Source: Moraxellaceae bacterium (GTDB taxonomy: Bacteria; Pseudomonadota; Gammaproteobacteria; Pseudomonadales; Moraxellaceae). Taken from it: a stretch of 64,000 nucleotides of DNA. The notes below the pieces were generated by a model. That model saw nothing but the letters and a program-made list of their open reading frames with translations. It did no database searches and was not told the DNA's origin. The DNA is taken from assembly GCA_030680295.1 (NCBI GenBank), contig JAUXVU010000018.1, forward strand, positions 62,001 through 126,000. Reading direction: 5' to 3'. Shown here one piece after another: positions 1-9,911 of this stretch (position 1 is its first letter; every line of letters begins with the position of its first letter). A program made the position numbers and the translations under genes.

Positions 1-213
1 CAGTTTGCAGTAAATGGACAAGTACTTAGCTCATCGGCTGATTTATCATCTGCCGTATTAGCTGCTGCCGGCGATAAACGTGATTTGCCATTTATTATTA
101 CCGCCGATGGCAAAGCACCACATCAAGCAGTGGTAACCGCCATGAATCTTGCAGGGCAGCTTGGTTTTCGGAATTTAGGAATTGGTACTCAGTCACTAGA
201 CTCTTCGTTATAG
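1..213 (+). CDS. exbD: ExbD/TolR-family biopolymer transport protein, C-terminal part
   Basis: The window opens inside this gene; 70 codons remain before the TAG stop. The visible part matches the periplasmic C-terminal domain of ExbD/TolR proteins, with the conserved ITADGKAPHQAVVTAMNLAG stretch, which uses proton motive force with ExbB to energise TonB-dependent transport. The single membrane helix and start lie outside the window. It sits 11 bases upstream of msbA, an arrangement (exbB-exbD-msbA-lpxK) seen in several gammaproteobacteria, so co-transcription is likely. ExbD versus TolR cannot be fully settled from the fragment. Confidence 0.8.
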   Translation, partial: QFAVNGQVLSSSADLSSAVLAAAGDKRDLPFIITADGKAPHQAVVTAMNLAGQLGFRNLGIGTQSLDSSL

Positions 214-224
214 GCGTTATTTGA

Positions 225-2000
225 ATGAATGCACCATCAGGATTGCCCGAGTTAGCTGGTTGGGCTTCGTATAAGCGCCTACTGGGTTATACCAAAGCTT
301 ATTGGAAGTTGTTCGCCTTGGCGGTAGTGGGTTTTGTTATCAACGCGCAAACGCAGTGGGCCGGTGCTAACTTACTTAAATACATTATTGAGGCCATTCA
401 GGCTGGTGATCAGAGCGCTAAAAATCTGTTCCCCTTAATGATTATCGGTTTGTTTGTGGTGCGCGGCATCGGTTCGTTTATTGGCACGTATTACATGGCG
501 ATGGTGGCGCGTAATGTAGTCTACAAGCTACGTATGGAGCTATTCTCCAAACTATTAACATTACCAACAAGCTACTATCACCTTCATTCTTCAGGTCATA
601 TTTCTGCCAAGCTAATTTATAACGTCGAGCAAGTTACTGGTGCGGCCACCGAAGCACTAAAGACAATTGTGCGTGAAGGCGCTGTAGCCATCGGTTTATT
701 ATCATATTTGTTCTACACCAATTGGCGATTGAGTCTTTCATTATTAATTGTTGGCCCGTTTGCTGCTTTGTTGGTGCGGGTGGCCAGTAAGCGTTTTCGC
801 AAATTATCTAAACGTGTACAGCACGCTATGGGTGACCTAAACCATATTTCTGGTGAAGCCATTGGCGGTTATCAAGTGGTTAAAACCCATGGTGGTGAAA
901 TATTTGAGCATGGTCGGTTTAATCGTGCCTCGTTAGAAAACTTAAAGCAGTCGATGAAAGTGGTTGTGACTAGTGCCATTTCCACACCATTGGTACAGAT
1001 TTTAATGGCCTCGGCTATGGCAGCGGTCATATGGATTGCTTTGCAGCCAAGCATTACGGGCAATATTTCTCCAGGCGAATTTGTTGCTTACATTACCGCG
1101 GCGGGCATGTTGGCAGCTCCTGTGCGTTCACTTACTGATGTTAATGAAAAGCTGCAGCGTGGTATTGCGGCAGCCCAGTCTGTATTTGAAGTATTAGATG
1201 AGCAATCTGAGCAAGATCTAGGCACTCGCTCTGCACAAAACCTGCGTGGTGAAGTTGAGTTCCGCCAAGTGAACTTCACTTATGACGGCAAAACACCGGT
1301 GTTAAAAGATTTTAGTTTGCTCATTAAGCCTGGGCAGACGGTGGCTATTGTAGGTCGGTCAGGCTCTGGTAAAACCACCCTAGTGAATTTGTTGCCACGT
1401 TTTTACGAAGCACAATCAGGGCAGGTACTGATTGATGGTCACCCTGTACATGACTATCCACTCACCGAAATGCGTCAGCAAATTGCCATGGTTGGTCAAA
1501 AAGTCTTTTTGTTTGATGACACCGTAGCGGCCAATATTGCCTATGGTGCTTTCCGTGATCAGCCGCGTGAAGCCGTGATTGAAGCGGCTAAAACGGCTTT
1601 TGCGCATGACTTTATTAAAGATTTGCCAGCGGGTTATGACACCTTAGTTGGTCAAGACGGCATGCAGCTGTCTGGTGGTCAGCGTCAGCGTTTAGCCATT
1701 GCGCGTGCGGTACTTAAAAATGCACCAATTCTGATTCTTGACGAAGCTACTAGCGCATTAGATAACGAGTCGGAGTTTTTTATTCAGGCAGCACTAGAGC
1801 GTGTGATGCAAAACCGCACCACCTTGGTTATTGCGCATCGCCTATCGACGATTGAAAACGCCGATTGGATTGTGGTGATGGATAAAGGTCGGATTGTTGA
1901 GCAGGGGCGACATGCTGATTTGTTGGCAGCCGATGGTATGTACGCGCAGCTGCACAGTCGCGACTTTGCCGAGGAGTCGGCCGATGAGCCGTTGGCATGA
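225..2000 (+). CDS. msbA: Lipid A export ATP-binding/permease protein MsbA
   Basis: A 591-residue fused ABC exporter, the usual length for MsbA. The N-terminal half is a six-helix membrane domain; the C-terminal half is a nucleotide-binding domain with Walker A GRSGSGKTT, signature LSGGQRQRLAIAR, Walker B LILDEATSALD and switch histidine in VIAHRLS. MsbA flips core-lipid A across the inner membrane. The call over other ABC exporters rests on its place directly before lpxK; the two genes overlap by 17 bases, implying translational coupling. Confidence 0.92.
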   Translation: MNAPSGLPELAGWASYKRLLGYTKAYWKLFALAVVGFVINAQTQWAGANLLKYIIEAIQAGDQSAKNLFPLMIIGLFVVRGIGSFIGTYYMAMVARNVVYKLRMELFSKLLTLPTSYYHLHSSGHISAKLIYNVEQVTGAATEALKTIVREGAVAIGLLSYLFYTNWRLSLSLLIVGPFAALLVRVASKRFRKLSKRVQHAMGDLNHISGEAIGGYQVVKTHGGEIFEHGRFNRASLENLKQSMKVVVTSAISTPLVQILMASAMAAVIWIALQPSITGNISPGEFVAYITAAGMLAAPVRSLTDVNEKLQRGIAAAQSVFEVLDEQSEQDLGTRSAQNLRGEVEFRQVNFTYDGKTPVLKDFSLLIKPGQTVAIVGRSGSGKTTLVNLLPRFYEAQSGQVLIDGHPVHDYPLTEMRQQIAMVGQKVFLFDDTVAANIAYGAFRDQPREAVIEAAKTAFAHDFIKDLPAGYDTLVGQDGMQLSGGQRQRLAIARAVLKNAPILILDEATSALDNESEFFIQAALERVMQNRTTLVIAHRLSTIENADWIVVMDKGRIVEQGRHADLLAADGMYAQLHSRDFAEESADEPLA

Positions 2001-3000
2001 CGCGTGGTACCGTGGTCAGCCGATTTTCTGGCTGCTGCTACCTTTAAGCGTATTGTTTTTAGTAGTTACCGCATTGCGTCGGTGGGCTTATGTGCGTGGT
2101 TTTATCAAAAGCTATCGTGCGCCCGTACCAGTGATTGTTGTGGGCAATATTACCGTTGGCGGTACCGGCAAAACGCCTTTGGTGCTGGCTTTGGTGGAGC
2201 GTCTTCGTGATGCAGGCTATCAGCCGGGTATTGTTAGTCGAGGTTATGGTGGTATCAGCGCCACTTATCCACGCTTAGTAGATGCTCAGGATGAGGCTAG
2301 TGAAGTTGGTGACGAGCCGCTGCTACTAACCCAGCGTGCACAAGTACCAGTGGTGATAGACCCGTTACGCAGTCGTGGCGTGCAGGCTTTATTAGCGCAA
2401 ACAGCGTGTGATGTAGTTATTTGTGATGATGGTCTGCAGCACTTAGCCTTGCAGCGTGACATAGAGATAGTTGTGATTGATGGTGCACGTGGTTTTGGCT
2501 CAGGTTTGCCATTGCCAGCTGGGCCATTACGTGAATTGCCAAGTCGCTTAAAAACGGTAGATTTCTGTGTCAGTAATGGTGACTTTAACGCAGGTGCTTC
2601 AGCGACCATTAATCCATACGTTATGCGACTTGAGGCCGATACTTGGCAGCCAGTGAATACTGAGGCCGCTGTTGCTGTTATTGGGCTCAACCCACCTGTA
2701 CCAGGTAGTGCGGTACATGCGGTGGCCGGCATTGGTCATCCACAGCGTTTTTTTAATATGCTGCATGAGCAAGGCTTTATGGTGACCGGTCATGCTTTTG
2801 CCGATCATCATGCTTATAGTGAAGCCGATCTTGCCTTTGATGCAACCGAAGCACTGGTGATGACAGAAAAAGATGCAGTGAAGTGTCGGCATATGGCACT
2901 AAATAATGCATGGTATGTGCCGGTCAAAGCACAGTTGTCAGATTTTTTTTGGCAGCAAGTATTGGCGCGTTTAGCGCTGGAGAAAAACGCTTTATGTTAG
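1984..3000 (+). CDS. lpxK: Tetraacyldisaccharide 4'-kinase LpxK
   Basis: 338 residues. LpxK phosphorylates the 4' position of the lipid A disaccharide at the inner membrane. The P-loop [13 protein letters not shown] is near residue 55, after a short N-terminal hydrophobic anchor. The ATG at 1984 ([11 protein letters not shown]) is chosen over an in-frame upstream start at 1894 because it aligns with the family N-terminus and needs only a 17-base overlap with msbA. It overlaps the next gene by 7 bases, so msbA-lpxK-ycaR-kdsB reads as one transcript. Confidence 0.95.
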   Translation: MSRWHDAWYRGQPIFWLLLPLSVLFLVVTALRRWAYVRGFIKSYRAPVPVIVVGNITVGGTGKTPLVLALVERLRDAGYQPGIVSRGYGGISATYPRLVDAQDEASEVGDEPLLLTQRAQVPVVIDPLRSRGVQALLAQTACDVVICDDGLQHLALQRDIEIVVIDGARGFGSGLPLPAGPLRELPSRLKTVDFCVSNGDFNAGASATINPYVMRLEADTWQPVNTEAAVAVIGLNPPVPGSAVHAVAGIGHPQRFFNMLHEQGFMVTGHAFADHHAYSEADLAFDATEALVMTEKDAVKCRHMALNNAWYVPVKAQLSDFFWQQVLARLALEKNALC

Positions 3001-3200
3001 ATAAAAATTTATTGGCCATTTTAGCCTGCCCTTTGTGTAAGGGCCCTTTAACCTATGATGCCAATGCTGCCGAATTGATTTGTCATGCGGATGCATTGGC
3101 ATTTCCTATTCGTGATGGTATTCCCGTCATGTTGGAAGGTGAGGCACGAGTATTGTCTGTGGATGAAACCTTGCCGCCCAGTAAAGGCAGCCCGCGTTAG
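2994..3200 (+). CDS. ycaR: Trm112/YcaR-family small zinc-ribbon-like protein
   Basis: 68 residues with the family pattern [14 protein letters not shown] (CxxC), a third cysteine in [20 protein letters not shown], and the usual position between lpxK and kdsB. Trm112-like proteins are small stability or activator partners of methyltransferases; the role of the bacterial lpxK-linked members is not settled. The ATG at 2994 overlaps the lpxK stop, the typical coupled arrangement; an in-frame extension upstream to 2910 lies wholly inside lpxK and is rejected. Confidence 0.9.
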   Translation: MLDKNLLAILACPLCKGPLTYDANAAELICHADALAFPIRDGIPVMLEGEARVLSVDETLPPSKGSPR

Positions 3201-3209
3201 GAGTCGGTA

Positions 3210-3995
3210 ATGTCATTTAAAGTTGTCATTCCCGCACGTTTTGGCTCCAGCCGTTTACCGGGCAAGCCATTACTGATGATTCAAGATAAGCCCATGGTGC
3301 TGCATGTGGTCGAACGTGCTCGGGCAAGCCAGGCACAAGAAGTGATTGTGGCCACCGACGATGTGCGTATTGAGGCGGTGTTACAGGCTCATGATGTGCC
3401 AGTAGTGTTAACCCGTAATGATCACCCATCCGGTACGGATCGTTTGCAGGAAGTAGCAGAAACGTTGGGTTGGGCAGATGACGACATCATTGTGAATGTG
3501 CAGGGTGATGAACCATTAATTCCACCGTCGGTAATCAACTTAGTTGCTGATAATTTGCGAGCCGCTAGTGAGGCTGGCATTGCCACGTTGGCCGAACCAA
3601 TTACCGATGTGGATCAGTTTTTTAACCCCAACTGTGTGAAGTTGGTGCGTGATAAACAAGACTTCGCGCTATATTTTAGTCGTGCGCCCATGCCGTGGGC
3701 GCGTGATACTTTTGCCGTCTCACGTGAACAACTACCGGCTGAAGCGTTGTCATTATATCTGCGTCATTTAGGTATTTACGCCTACCGCGTAGGCTTTTTA
3801 CATGACTATGTCAGTTGGCCGCCTGCCCTGATTGAGCAGGTGGAATCGTTGGAGCAGTTGCGTGCGCTTTATCATGGTGTACGCATCCACGTTGGCATTG
3901 CCCCTGTCAGTTTGCCGCCAGGCGTGGACACAGCCGAAGACCTTGAGCGTGTGCGTGCGATCTTAGCAGGCACTGGAGTTGCGCACATTGAGTAG
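3210..3995 (+). CDS. kdsB: 3-deoxy-manno-octulosonate cytidylyltransferase KdsB
   Basis: 261 residues, close to the usual length. KdsB activates KDO as CMP-KDO for lipopolysaccharide inner core synthesis in the cytoplasm. The nucleotide-binding N-terminus [16 protein letters not shown], the NVQGDEPLI motif and the [19 protein letters not shown] region are diagnostic. An AGGAG ribosome site at 3199-3203 precedes the ATG. The gene overlaps the downstream phosphatase by a few codons. Confidence 0.96.
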   Translation: MSFKVVIPARFGSSRLPGKPLLMIQDKPMVLHVVERARASQAQEVIVATDDVRIEAVLQAHDVPVVLTRNDHPSGTDRLQEVAETLGWADDDIIVNVQGDEPLIPPSVINLVADNLRAASEAGIATLAEPITDVDQFFNPNCVKLVRDKQDFALYFSRAPMPWARDTFAVSREQLPAEALSLYLRHLGIYAYRVGFLHDYVSWPPALIEQVESLEQLRALYHGVRIHVGIAPVSLPPGVDTAEDLERVRAILAGTGVAHIE

Positions 3996-4533
3996 TGCAT
4001 GGAGTCTCGACCAAGCTACCCGTGTGCTGCTGGTGTGTCTGGGCAATATTTGCCGCTCACCCACGGCCGAAGCGGTGTTGCGCCACCAAGTTGATCAGGC
4101 TGGTTGGTCTAGTCATGTAGATATTGACTCGGCCGGCACTGCGGCTTGGCATGTAGGTAAGTCTCCTGATGAACGTAGTCAGCGTCACGCTAGGGCGCGT
4201 GGTTATGACTTATCGATACAACGTGCACGCCAATTAACTGTTGATGACCTTCGTCAGTTTGACTATGTGTTAGCCATGGATGAAGACAATCTGTCCGTCA
4301 TTGAAGCACTGAAAGCGGAGTTGGCGCCGGATGAACAAGCGCGGGTATATACCGGCCTTTTTTTAGCCTTTCATCCGTCGGCCAAGCAACCAAGGTTTGA
4401 TTTGGCCCTGCCTGACCCCTATTACGGTGGTGATGATGGCTTCGAGACGGTGCTCGACTTGTGTGAGTCCGCCGGTACGGGTTTACTGAAAACGATCTTA
4501 ACCAAGCGTGGGGTGGTTGGCTGTGGTTGCTGA
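3988..4533 (+). CDS. Low-molecular-weight protein-tyrosine phosphatase
   Basis: About 181 residues. The P-loop [13 protein letters not shown] (CX5R) lies close to the N-terminus and the general-acid loop [12 protein letters not shown] near residue 150, the full catalytic set of the family. Substrates may include tyrosine kinases of polysaccharide export, but nothing here proves that. No ATG exists in a sensible place: TTG at 3988 is preferred because GGAG at 3975-3978 lies 9 bases upstream; TTG at 3979 is the alternative. Both overlap the kdsB end. The kdsB-PTP-murB order matches Pseudomonas. Confidence 0.85.
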   Translation: MSSAWSLDQATRVLLVCLGNICRSPTAEAVLRHQVDQAGWSSHVDIDSAGTAAWHVGKSPDERSQRHARARGYDLSIQRARQLTVDDLRQFDYVLAMDEDNLSVIEALKAELAPDEQARVYTGLFLAFHPSAKQPRFDLALPDPYYGGDDGFETVLDLCESAGTGLLKTILTKRGVVGCGC

Positions 4534-5551
4534 CTTGGCGTTTTTTCAACAGCAGCCGCTGGATAGGCTCAATACCTTAAGGCTGCCTGCACGCGCCCGC
4601 TTTTTTGCCCGTGCTTTTTCAGAGCCAGCGTTGCGTTACATTCTTGGCTCAGTGACCGCGCATAATTTCCCGCTTTATATTTTAGGTGGTGGCAGCAATT
4701 TGGTGTTGGCCGGCGCCTTAGATGGCCTAGTGGTGCAGCCTGCGTTAATGGGGCGTGAGCTGATTACAATGCAAGGCGACACGGCTTTGGTGCGTGTTGG
4801 GGCAGGTGAGTCCTGGCATCAGACAGTATTGTGGACGCTGCAGCAAGGTTGGTCCGGATTAGAAAATCTCGCGTTAATTCCGGGCACGGTGGGTGCGTCT
4901 CCTATTCAAAATATTGGCGCGTATGGTGTGGAAGTCAGCGATCGTTTGCACTCCGTGCGGGCGCTACAGATAAGCACTGGGGACTTACGGACTTTTACTG
5001 CTGATGAGTGTGGTTTCGCTTATCGTGACAGTATTTTTAAGTCACAAGTGGCTGGTGAGTACGTGGTAATTGATGTGTTATTTAAACTAAACACTAAGCC
5101 TGACCTTTGTCTGGACTATGGTGATATTCGTGGTGAGCTGGCACGCCAGCAGGTGAGTCGTATTTCCCCAATGGCCGTTGCCCAAGCGGTGATGGCGATA
5201 CGCAGCTCAAAGTTGCCAGACCCTGCGCAACTCGGTAATGCCGGTAGTTTTTTTAAAAATCCAACGGTGTCTGTTGAACATGCTAATTCCTTAAAGCAGG
5301 CATTTCCAGATTTGGTCGCTTACCCCAATGCCCAAGGTGTCAAATTAGCAGCTGGCTGGTTGATTGAGCATGCAGGTTGGAAAGGATATCAACAAGGGGC
5401 GGTGGCAGTGCATGATCGACAGGCGTTGGTATTGGTTAATCATGGCGGTGGTACAGGTGCCGAGCTGCTGGACTTAGCAGCGAAAATTCGCGCCAGCGTA
5501 AACGCTAAGTTTGCGGTTGAACTAGAGCAAGAGCCGATTATTTGGCAATAA
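4523..5551 (+). CDS. murB: UDP-N-acetylenolpyruvoylglucosamine reductase MurB
   Basis: 342 residues from GTG 4523, the same length as the E. coli enzyme; GTG at 4508 is an alternative without a ribosome site. MurB reduces the enolpyruvyl group to give UDP-MurNAc using NADPH and FAD. Visible motifs are the FAD-binding GGGSNLVL, GTVGASPIQNIGAYGVE, the catalytic serine in NAGSFFKNP and the terminal Glu in EQEPII. It overlaps the phosphatase end and is followed by a strong terminator, closing the operon. Confidence 0.95.
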   Translation: MVADLAFFQQQPLDRLNTLRLPARARFFARAFSEPALRYILGSVTAHNFPLYILGGGSNLVLAGALDGLVVQPALMGRELITMQGDTALVRVGAGESWHQTVLWTLQQGWSGLENLALIPGTVGASPIQNIGAYGVEVSDRLHSVRALQISTGDLRTFTADECGFAYRDSIFKSQVAGEYVVIDVLFKLNTKPDLCLDYGDIRGELARQQVSRISPMAVAQAVMAIRSSKLPDPAQLGNAGSFFKNPTVSVEHANSLKQAFPDLVAYPNAQGVKLAAGWLIEHAGWKGYQQGAVAVHDRQALVLVNHGGGTGAELLDLAAKIRASVNAKFAVELEQEPIIWQ

Positions 5552-5561
5552 GTTAAGGTAT

Positions 5562-5600
5562 AAAAAAAGCCCGACCAGTTAAGCTGATCGGGCTTTTTTT
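5562..5600. terminator. Bidirectional rho-independent terminator between murB and rne
   Basis: An inverted repeat with arms GCCCGACCAG and CTGATCGGGC (one G-T pair) around a short loop is flanked by A and T runs on both sides. It can terminate both murB (+) and rne (-), whose genes converge here. Confidence 0.9.
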
Positions 5601-5617
5601 ATGACCACTGACGCGGA

Positions 5618-8413
5618 TTAGGCATCAGTGTTTGGTGTCTCTGCATTAGTTGCTGCAGCGGCCTTTTCACGCGCTTCTTGCTCGCGCTGTAGGCGACGGC
5701 GCACACGTGGATCATTACGCGCACGACGTACGGGGAGCACTTCGCTAGCCACTTCCGTGTTGGTTGTTTCAGCAGCTGGTTCAGCAACGGGCTCAACGGT
5801 GGTCTCAGTAACTACGTCCGCAACAACCTCAGTGACCACTTCTGCTTCAGTGATTACAGGTGCTGTCACTTCTTCTACAGCAGCAGCTACCTCAGCAACA
5901 GGCGCTTCTGCTTTAACAGCAACTTCTGGCTCTGCTACTTCATTCACTACAACAGTTTCAGTCACTGTTTCAGCAACCACTGGCTCAGCAATCACTTCCG
6001 CTGGAGTGTCTTGAGCAGGCGTTGATTCAGTAGCAGCGGCTTCAGTTGTGACTGCAACGGTTGCTTCAGTCGGCACCTCTGCGGCTGCTGGCTGAGTAGA
6101 CTCAGTGCTAGTCATTTCAGTAGCGGCAACTACAGCGGTAGCTACGGCGGTTGTGCCAGCCATTTCTACAGGTACAGGCAAACCAGCATCAATCAGCACT
6201 TGTGGATCACGTTCACGTGGGCCACGTTGTCTGCGTGAGGGGTGACGATTACGACGACGACGCGGTGCTTGCGCACTATCAGCATCTGTTGAAGTGTTAA
6301 TTTCAACATCACCAACGACTGCTTCAGTTGCATCAGTCGCGACCATTTTGTTTTCTTCGACTTCAGCGGCAGCGCGTGGTTGGCGAGGCTGTCTGGGCGG
6401 ACGAGGAGGGCGCTGACGTGGTTGACCTGTTGCTTCATCAATGGCGGCATCAGCTGGGCGACGATTACGCTCTTGATTTGGTTTATCAATAGCCGTGCGA
6501 CCACCGGTGGTAACTAGCTCAGGCTCTTTGCCCGGACGCTCATTACGGTCATTGCGCTGATTATTGCGGTTGTTACGCTGACGATTGTTTGGGTTATTAC
6601 GGTTATTGTTTTGACGATTGCGATTATTTGTTGGCGCAGGCGTTGCAACAGGCGCAGGCTTAACACCAAACAAGGTGCTAATCAGTGACTTAAACCATGC
6701 TACAAACCCTAATGTGGCTTTGATGTCAGTCGTAGCAGAAGCGGTCGCACGAGACGTACTGTCACGTTCAACAAAACGAGGTGCGGGCGCTTGTGTGTCT
6801 GGCTGAATATTACGCACGGCAGCTTCTTGACGTTTTGGGCCGCTACCTTCAACGGCATCTAACACCACTTCTGGCTTAGGCGCTTCAATGCGCTCAACCA
6901 ATTTGAAGCTAACCACGTCACTATCGGTCTCTTCCACTTGGTCATCACGCAGACGAGTAACGTCGTAATGCGGTGTTTCCATATGCGGATCAGGCAGAAT
7001 TAAAATGCGCACATTGCTGCGCGCCTCTAATTCAGCCAATGTGCTGCGTTTTTCGTTTAGCAAGAAAGTGGCAACTGACACAGGAACCTGAGCATTAATT
7101 TGCGCAGTACGGTCTTTCAGTACCTCTTCTTCAATCAAACGCATGATTGAGAGTGATAACGAACGCACGTCACGAATGACGCCGGTGCCATGGCAGCGTG
7201 GGCAAACTAAGCCGGTGGACTCTTCTAAAGAGGGGCGCAGGCGCTGACGTGACAATTCCAGCAAACCGAATTTTGAAATACGGCCAATTTGGATGCGTGC
7301 ACGATCCATTGCTAGGGCGTCACGAATACGATCTTCCACCATGCGTTGATGCTTAGGTGGTGTCATATCGATAAAGTCGATGACCACTAAACCACCACTA
7401 TCACGAAGGCGTAACTGACGAGCGATCTCGTCGGCTGCTTCCAAGTTGGTGTTGAGTGCAGTTTCTTCGATATCGCTGCCTTTAGTGGCGCGTGACGAGT
7501 TGATGTCGATAGACACCAGTGCTTCAGTTGGGTCGATGACAATCGAGCCGCCCGATGGCAACTTCACTTCACGTTGGAATGCGGTTTCGATCTGGCCTTC
7601 AATCTGATAGCGATTAAATAGTGGTACAGAGTCGTTATAGAGCTTGATCTTGCTTTGGTAGTGCGGCATGACCTGCTGCACAAATGCCATGGCTTCGTTA
7701 TAGGCCACTTCATTGTCGATGAGGACATCGTTAATGTCTTGGCGCAGATAGTCACGCACAGCGCGAATAATTACGTTTGATTCTTGGTAAATTAGGAATG
7801 GCGCTGCTTTTTCCTGGCCAGCTGTTTGGATCGCAGTCCACAGCGTCATCAGGTAGTCCAAATCCCATTGCAGCTCTTCTGCGCCACGGCCAAGGCCAGC
7901 GGTGCGGACAATCATGCCCATGTCTTGCGGGATTTCGATGGAGTTTAAGGCGTCTTTTAATTCTTGACGCTCTTCACCTTCGATACGGCGTGAAATGCCA
8001 CCAGCACGCGGGTTATTTGGCATTAATACCAAGTAACGACCGGCTAAGGAGATGAATGTGGAGAGTGCTGCACCTTTATTTCCGCGTTCTTCTTTTTCGA
8101 CTTGGACAATAACTTCTTGGCCTTCTTTCAGCGCTTCTTTAATGGTGATGCGGCCGCCAGCTTCCTTACTGGATTTATTAAAATATTCGCGAGCGACTTC
8201 TTTTAACGGCAGGAAACCATGGCGTTCGCCGCCAAAGTCAACAAATGCAGCTTCTAAACTGGGTTCAATGCGAGTGACACGGCCTTTGAAAATGCTGGCT
8301 TTTTTCTGAACGCGACCACGGTGTTCTAAGTCAAAATCGTACAGGCGCTGGCCATCGACCATGGCGACCCGGATTTCTTCCGGATGAGTCGCGTTGATTA
8401 ACATACGCTTCAT
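5618..8413 (-). CDS. rne: Ribonuclease E
   Basis: 931 residues beginning [17 protein letters not shown], a near match to E. coli RNase E. Domain order: S1 RNA-binding domain (about 35-125), 5' sensor, DNase I-like catalytic domain with both metal aspartates ([10 protein letters not shown] and VVIDFIDM), the Zn-link CPRCHGTG near residue 405, and a small domain. The C-terminal 400 residues are disordered: an Arg/Asn-rich RNA-binding block, a Pro/Arg block, then a long Ala/Glu/Val/Thr tail and a basic end ([14 protein letters not shown]). The enzyme cuts single-stranded AU-rich RNA and scaffolds the degradosome. Confidence 0.97.
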   Translation of the reverse strand: MKRMLINATHPEEIRVAMVDGQRLYDFDLEHRGRVQKKASIFKGRVTRIEPSLEAAFVDFGGERHGFLPLKEVAREYFNKSSKEAGGRITIKEALKEGQEVIVQVEKEERGNKGAALSTFISLAGRYLVLMPNNPRAGGISRRIEGEERQELKDALNSIEIPQDMGMIVRTAGLGRGAEELQWDLDYLMTLWTAIQTAGQEKAAPFLIYQESNVIIRAVRDYLRQDINDVLIDNEVAYNEAMAFVQQVMPHYQSKIKLYNDSVPLFNRYQIEGQIETAFQREVKLPSGGSIVIDPTEALVSIDINSSRATKGSDIEETALNTNLEAADEIARQLRLRDSGGLVVIDFIDMTPPKHQRMVEDRIRDALAMDRARIQIGRISKFGLLELSRQRLRPSLEESTGLVCPRCHGTGVIRDVRSLSLSIMRLIEEEVLKDRTAQINAQVPVSVATFLLNEKRSTLAELEARSNVRILILPDPHMETPHYDVTRLRDDQVEETDSDVVSFKLVERIEAPKPEVVLDAVEGSGPKRQEAAVRNIQPDTQAPAPRFVERDSTSRATASATTDIKATLGFVAWFKSLISTLFGVKPAPVATPAPTNNRNRQNNNRNNPNNRQRNNRNNQRNDRNERPGKEPELVTTGGRTAIDKPNQERNRRPADAAIDEATGQPRQRPPRPPRQPRQPRAAAEVEENKMVATDATEAVVGDVEINTSTDADSAQAPRRRRNRHPSRRQRGPRERDPQVLIDAGLPVPVEMAGTTAVATAVVAATEMTSTESTQPAAAEVPTEATVAVTTEAAATESTPAQDTPAEVIAEPVVAETVTETVVVNEVAEPEVAVKAEAPVAEVAAAVEEVTAPVITEAEVVTEVVADVVTETTVEPVAEPAAETTNTEVASEVLPVRRARNDPRVRRRLQREQEAREKAAAATNAETPNTDA

Positions 8414-8650
8414 GTGGGTTTACCCTATGGGTTATAGCCCCATGTCAGGTGCCCGCAAGCAGGATGCAACAACAGTGATTGAGGCGCTTCTGGCTCTCAT
8501 ACACAAAAGGAACGGTACCCACTTTGGGTGCCGTTCAGTACATACTCTGTTGTTGCTATCGTCGGTTTTGCCCAACGTTAGTTTCAGTGTAAGCGCGCGG
8601 ATGACGCGGCGCTTACAGCACAAATCAATTCCTGCTCACGCACAAAAAAC
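8414..8650 (-). promoter_or_regulatory. Structured rne 5' leader (rne5-like autoregulatory element)
   Basis: Upstream of rne on its transcribed strand lie three nested or serial hairpins. GCAACAACAG (8466-8475) and CTGTTGTTGC (8547-8556) are perfect 10-base complements enclosing an 11-base hairpin (8510-8520 with 8526-8536). A third hairpin has perfect 9-base arms at 8588-8596 and 8609-8617. RNase E mRNAs are known to carry long structured leaders through which the enzyme controls its own message; assigning that role here is by analogy of position. Confidence 0.6.
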
Positions 8651-8960
8651 ATGGCGCTGAGCTAAAGTGTTTAAATGACATCATCGTCATTCCATAGGCC
8701 GGGTGGGGGAGGTGCATGGGACGGCGGTCTAACCACGCAGCCACAAAAACAGGCTATCATGGGGACTCAGCTCGGGTGCGATTCCCGCCAAGCGGCTGTC
8801 GCAATGCCTTATACTACGTCGACAATCACACCCTTTTTTCCTAAATGGTTGGGTTGTGACTAGTCGATCTTTTGACAAGCGACCAGTTACTATAGCAGCC
8901 CATATAGCGTGCTGACCATTATTTTGTTCACCCTTTTACATAAGTATTTATAGGCATTTC
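8651..8960. other. Divergent intergenic region upstream of rluC and rne
   Basis: About 300 bases without a convincing gene; short open frames here lack ribosome sites and similarity. It must hold the rne promoter (minus strand) and the rluC promoter (plus strand). A TTGACA at 8872-8877 is visible, but no good -10 box lies 16-18 bases away, so no promoter is called. Confidence 0.5.
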
Positions 8961-9911
8961 ATGACCGCTTCTGATTTAGCAACTGTTCGTTTACTCACTA
9001 TTGATGAAGATCGCGCCGGACAGCGCCTTGATAACTTCTTAATTACCGCCCTAAAAGGCGCTCCACGAGCCTTGGTTTATCGCATAGTTCGCAAAGGTGA
9101 AGTGCGCGTAAATAAAGGCCGTGTCTCACCTGATTACCGCTTGCAGGCAGGCGATGTGGTGCGTGTTCCACCGGTACGATTGTCAGAAGAGGCGCCAGCG
9201 CCAACGCCACGCCATGGTTTGCAGAAGTTATTAACCGAACGAATCGTGCATGATGCTGATCATTTATTGGTGGTTAATAAGCCAGCAGGTTTGGCAGTGC
9301 ATGGCGGCAGTGGCGTGTCCGTGGGGTTGATTGAGGCCCTGCGTGCAATGCGGCCTGAGCAAGCTAGCAGCTTAGAGCTGGTGCATCGTTTGGATCGCGA
9401 CACATCTGGTTTGATTATGGTGACCTCACGCCGTCCTTTATTACGTGCACTGCATGCTAATTTGCGAGAGGGCGATATCGATAAGCGCTACGTTGCTCTA
9501 TTGTCTGGCCGTTTGGCTGGGGCAAAGCATCGTGTTGAGGCGCCTTTATTAAAGGTTGAGCGTCCAAGTGGTGAGGCCATTGTGCGTGTATCGCGTGAAG
9601 GTAAAGCGGCGATTACTGAGTTTACAGTGCTGGAACGTTTTAAAGACGCCACGTTGGTTGAAGCCAAGTTGTTAACCGGCCGAACTCACCAGATTCGTGT
9701 GCACGCACAGCACCTAGGGCATCCATTAGTAGGTGATGACAAATACGGTTTAGACGCAGTGAATAAACAGTTCCAGAAAAAAGGTTTGAGTCGTTTGTTT
9801 TTGCATGCACAGCGCCTGCAATTGACCTTGCCTGATGGTAAGCGGCTAAATCTTGAAGCCCCGATTGATGACGACTTCGAGCAAGGCTTGGCGGTGTTAC
9901 GTCGTGGCTAA
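8961..9911 (+). CDS. rluC: 23S rRNA pseudouridine synthase RluC
   Basis: 316 residues: an N-terminal S4 RNA-binding domain (AGQRLDNFLI to GDVVRVPP) followed by an RluA-type catalytic domain with the active-site motif HRLDRDTSGL (catalytic Asp) and the GRTHQIRVHAQHLGHPLVGD block. RluC makes pseudouridines at 955, 2504 and 2580 of 23S rRNA in E. coli. Divergence from rne with an HAD phosphatase and sppA downstream is the conserved Pseudomonas order. Family-level RluC versus RluD is decided by context and length. Confidence 0.92.
   Translation: MTASDLATVRLLTIDEDRAGQRLDNFLITALKGAPRALVYRIVRKGEVRVNKGRVSPDYRLQAGDVVRVPPVRLSEEAPAPTPRHGLQKLLTERIVHDADHLLVVNKPAGLAVHGGSGVSVGLIEALRAMRPEQASSLELVHRLDRDTSGLIMVTSRRPLLRALHANLREGDIDKRYVALLSGRLAGAKHRVEAPLLKVERPSGEAIVRVSREGKAAITEFTVLERFKDATLVEAKLLTGRTHQIRVHAQHLGHPLVGDDKYGLDAVNKQFQKKGLSRLFLHAQRLQLTLPDGKRLNLEAPIDDDFEQGLAVLRRG

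Noticed and set aside
5628-6014. Open frame opposite the rne tail rich in Ser, Thr and Ala
   Set aside because: It is a mirror of the low-complexity rne coding sequence, without a ribosome site or recognisable domain.
8675-8863. 62-codon open frame in the rne/rluC gap
   Set aside because: No ribosome site, unlikely composition and no similarity to a known family; the region is a regulatory gap.
8872-8900. TTGACA as a rluC promoter -35
   Set aside because: No acceptable -10 at 16-18 bases; TACTAT is only 10 bases away.
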